DNA from: Bacteroidetes bacterium UBA2475
GTDB taxonomy: Bacteria > Bacteroidota > Bacteroidia > B-17B0 > Aurantibacillaceae
NCBI GenBank assembly: GCA_002342065.1
Contig: DDPF01000016.1
Coordinates: 256,545 to 320,544 of the forward strand
Length of the DNA: 64,000 bases
Reading direction: 5' to 3'
The number at the start of each line of letters is the position of its first letter. The first letter of the stretch is position 1. Under the pieces are notes generated by a model. That model was not told where the DNA came from. It saw only the letters and a list, made by a program, of their open reading frames with translations, and did no database searches. The translations under genes were made by a program, and so were the position numbers. Shown piece after piece: positions 62,578-64,000 of this stretch.

Positions 62578-64000
62578 ATGAAAAAAATACTAAAATATAA
62601 TAGAGTTCTTGCTTTATTTCTAGTTTTCTTTTTAAAGACAACTGTTTCTATCTCTCAAATAGATACTGCTTTTTGGTTTGCTGCGCCATGGGTTACACCC
62701 GATCACGCCGCAAGACATCCTATTGTTGCCCATATTTCGACATTTGGCGCACCTGCTACTGTTCGTCTAAGACAACCAGCCGCAGGCGCTTCATATAAAT
62801 ACGATACAACTATTAATATACTTGCCAATAGTACTTTTAATTATACATTCTGGAGAAAGGCATTAGCTACCGGCCCCCCAAGTACAGTAACGCCTAATAG
62901 AGGTTACGATTCATTAGAGGTGCGTCCGGCAAATACAGTGGTTCCTTATGGTTTATATTTTTCTGCCACTGCAAATATTTCTATTGTTTATGACGTTGTT
63001 ACTACTGGGAATAACCCGGAAACATTTTCATTAAAAGGTCAAAATGGAATGGGATTGGAATTTGTTTGTCCTTTTCAAACCCGTTGGTTTAATCAGAACA
63101 AAGCAAACTTTGCAAATACCCCATCGGTTATTAATCAACCTGTATCGCAAATAAATATTGTTGCAACACAGCCTAATACTGTTGTTTGGATCACACCAAA
63201 GTGTCCTGTTATCGGACACCCTGCTAATATTACCTATAGCATTATGATGGTTAACGCTGGCGATGCTTATACTGTTGAGAATCCTGTACAAAACACTAAC
63301 GTTGCAGGAAATAATCTATCAGGAACTATTGTTGTTGCAAATAAACCTATTGCGGTGACCGTTGCCGATGATTCTGTTAGAAGTCCCGCAGGTGGTTGCC
63401 ATGATTTAATGGGCGACCAGATCGTTCCTGTAGATATTGTTGGAACAAATTACATCGTTAATAAAGGTGCTATGTTTGCCGGGGCATTAGAAGGCGCTTA
63501 TATCGTTGCTACAGAAAATTTTACGAGTGTTAAAGTGACAGATGTTGCGGTAACAACTACTCTTATAAATAAAGGAGATACTTATTTCTATAACATTCAA
63601 CAACCACTTACTTATGTTGAAGCTGATAAACCAGTTTATTTATGGCAGGCAGATGGTATTGGTTGCGAAGTGGGTGCTGCTATTTTACCTCCGTTAAATT
63701 GCGCGGGATCAAACTTAGTTGCCTTCTCAAGAAATCAGAATAATAATTTTAATTTAAATATATTATGTAAAAACGGTGCGCAAAACACTTTTACAATAAA
63801 TGGATCTACTACACTTATTCCACCCGGTGCCTTTAACTTTGTACCCGGAACGAATAGTGTTTATGTTGGAGCTCAAATAGCACTTACGCCGGCACAACTT
63901 CCAATCGGATCATACTCTGTAGGAAATAATTTTGACGTTTTTGCATTGGGTATTTTTGATGGTAGCGGTGGTGGTGGCGCTTTATTCCACTATATGTCAT
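62578..64000 (+). CDS. Giant secreted protein, paralogue 3, 3' end outside window
   Basis: The frame opens at ATG 62578, two bases after the previous stop, and stays open to the end of the window (474 residues). Signal peptide KYNRVLALFLVFFLKTTVS, then IDTAFWFAAPWVTPDHAARH and FSLKGQNGMGLEFVCPFQTR, nearly the same as the paralogue at 58724. The IgGFc-binding-like head is almost complete at the window end (DVFALGIFDGSGGG, LFHYMS). The repeat and CHU_C parts are expected downstream but not seen. Confidence 0.88.
   Translation, partial: MKKILKYNRVLALFLVFFLKTTVSISQIDTAFWFAAPWVTPDHAARHPIVAHISTFGAPATVRLRQPAAGASYKYDTTINILANSTFNYTFWRKALATGPPSTVTPNRGYDSLEVRPANTVVPYGLYFSATANISIVYDVVTTGNNPETFSLKGQNGMGLEFVCPFQTRWFNQNKANFANTPSVINQPVSQINIVATQPNTVVWITPKCPVIGHPANITYSIMMVNAGDAYTVENPVQNTNVAGNNLSGTIVVANKPIAVTVADDSVRSPAGGCHDLMGDQIVPVDIVGTNYIVNKGAMFAGALEGAYIVATENFTSVKVTDVAVTTTLINKGDTYFYNIQQPLTYVEADKPVYLWQADGIGCEVGAAILPPLNCAGSNLVAFSRNQNNNFNLNILCKNGAQNTFTINGSTTLIPPGAFNFVPGTNSVYVGAQIALTPAQLPIGSYSVGNNFDVFALGIFDGSGGGGALFHYMS

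Overview
The window reads as a chromosomal segment of an AT-rich member of the Bacteroidota (class Bacteroidia). Evidence for this: type IX secretion (T9SS) sorting tails and CHU_C-type gliding C-termini, a PorP/SprF protein, a TonB-dependent receptor paired with a DUF4249 lipoprotein, a CarB that stops before the MGS domain, and repeated TAnnTTTG -7 promoter boxes placed a few bases before start codons. I cannot place it below class level. No rRNA, tRNA, CRISPR array, integrase or transposase was seen.

Layout. 1-5408: a tightly overlapping plus-strand run of membrane proteins (a partial uncharacterised protein, two small membrane proteins, a DUF4153/DUF4173 protein with a leucine-rich tail, DUF1361, DgkA, a lipoprotein). 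5476-13504: mixed housekeeping genes (polysaccharide deacetylase-like protein without a normal start codon, MarC, CdsA, TilS, kynurenine 3-monooxygenase, MgtC). 13548-20556: an ECF sigma factor with a three-repeat anti-sigma-like partner, a glycine-rich T9SS cargo protein, an HMA-AraC fusion regulator and a GIN-domain/beta-barrel protein. Matching ECF-type promoters lie before the sigma gene and the GIN-domain gene. 20616-32056: an envelope and glycan region (acyltransferase, methyltransferase, four glycosyltransferases, flippase, LptF/LptG permease, OstA-like protein). 32058-43894: housekeeping genes (thioesterases, HemJ, AcpH, RsmE, glutathione peroxidase, CarB, RRM protein, Nudix, PyrE, SIMPL, thiamine-binding protein) and a T9SS protein built from four tandem repeats. 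43897-47211: DUF4249 lipoprotein plus TonB receptor. 47282-48506: a lone AAA ATPase bracketed by the same palindromic repeat. 48508-54121: Mpl, metal-type KdsA, a frameshifted glycosyltransferase, a double zinc-ribbon protein and DUF58. 54237-64000: an operon of three very large secreted paralogues (IgGFc-binding-like head, Ig/PKD repeats, CHU_C tail) with a PorP/SprF gene between the first two; the third runs off the window.

Most worth a second look: (1) the palindrome-bracketed ATPase unit, whose repeat sits between the -33 and -7 boxes of its own promoter and again across its stop codon; (2) a two-site ECF mini-regulon; (3) a 3'-end relict of a second copy of the anti-sigma-like gene, differing only at synonymous positions; (4) a glycosyltransferase broken at an A8 homopolymer; (5) a polysaccharide deacetylase-like gene whose conserved N-terminus begins at ATC rather than ATG.
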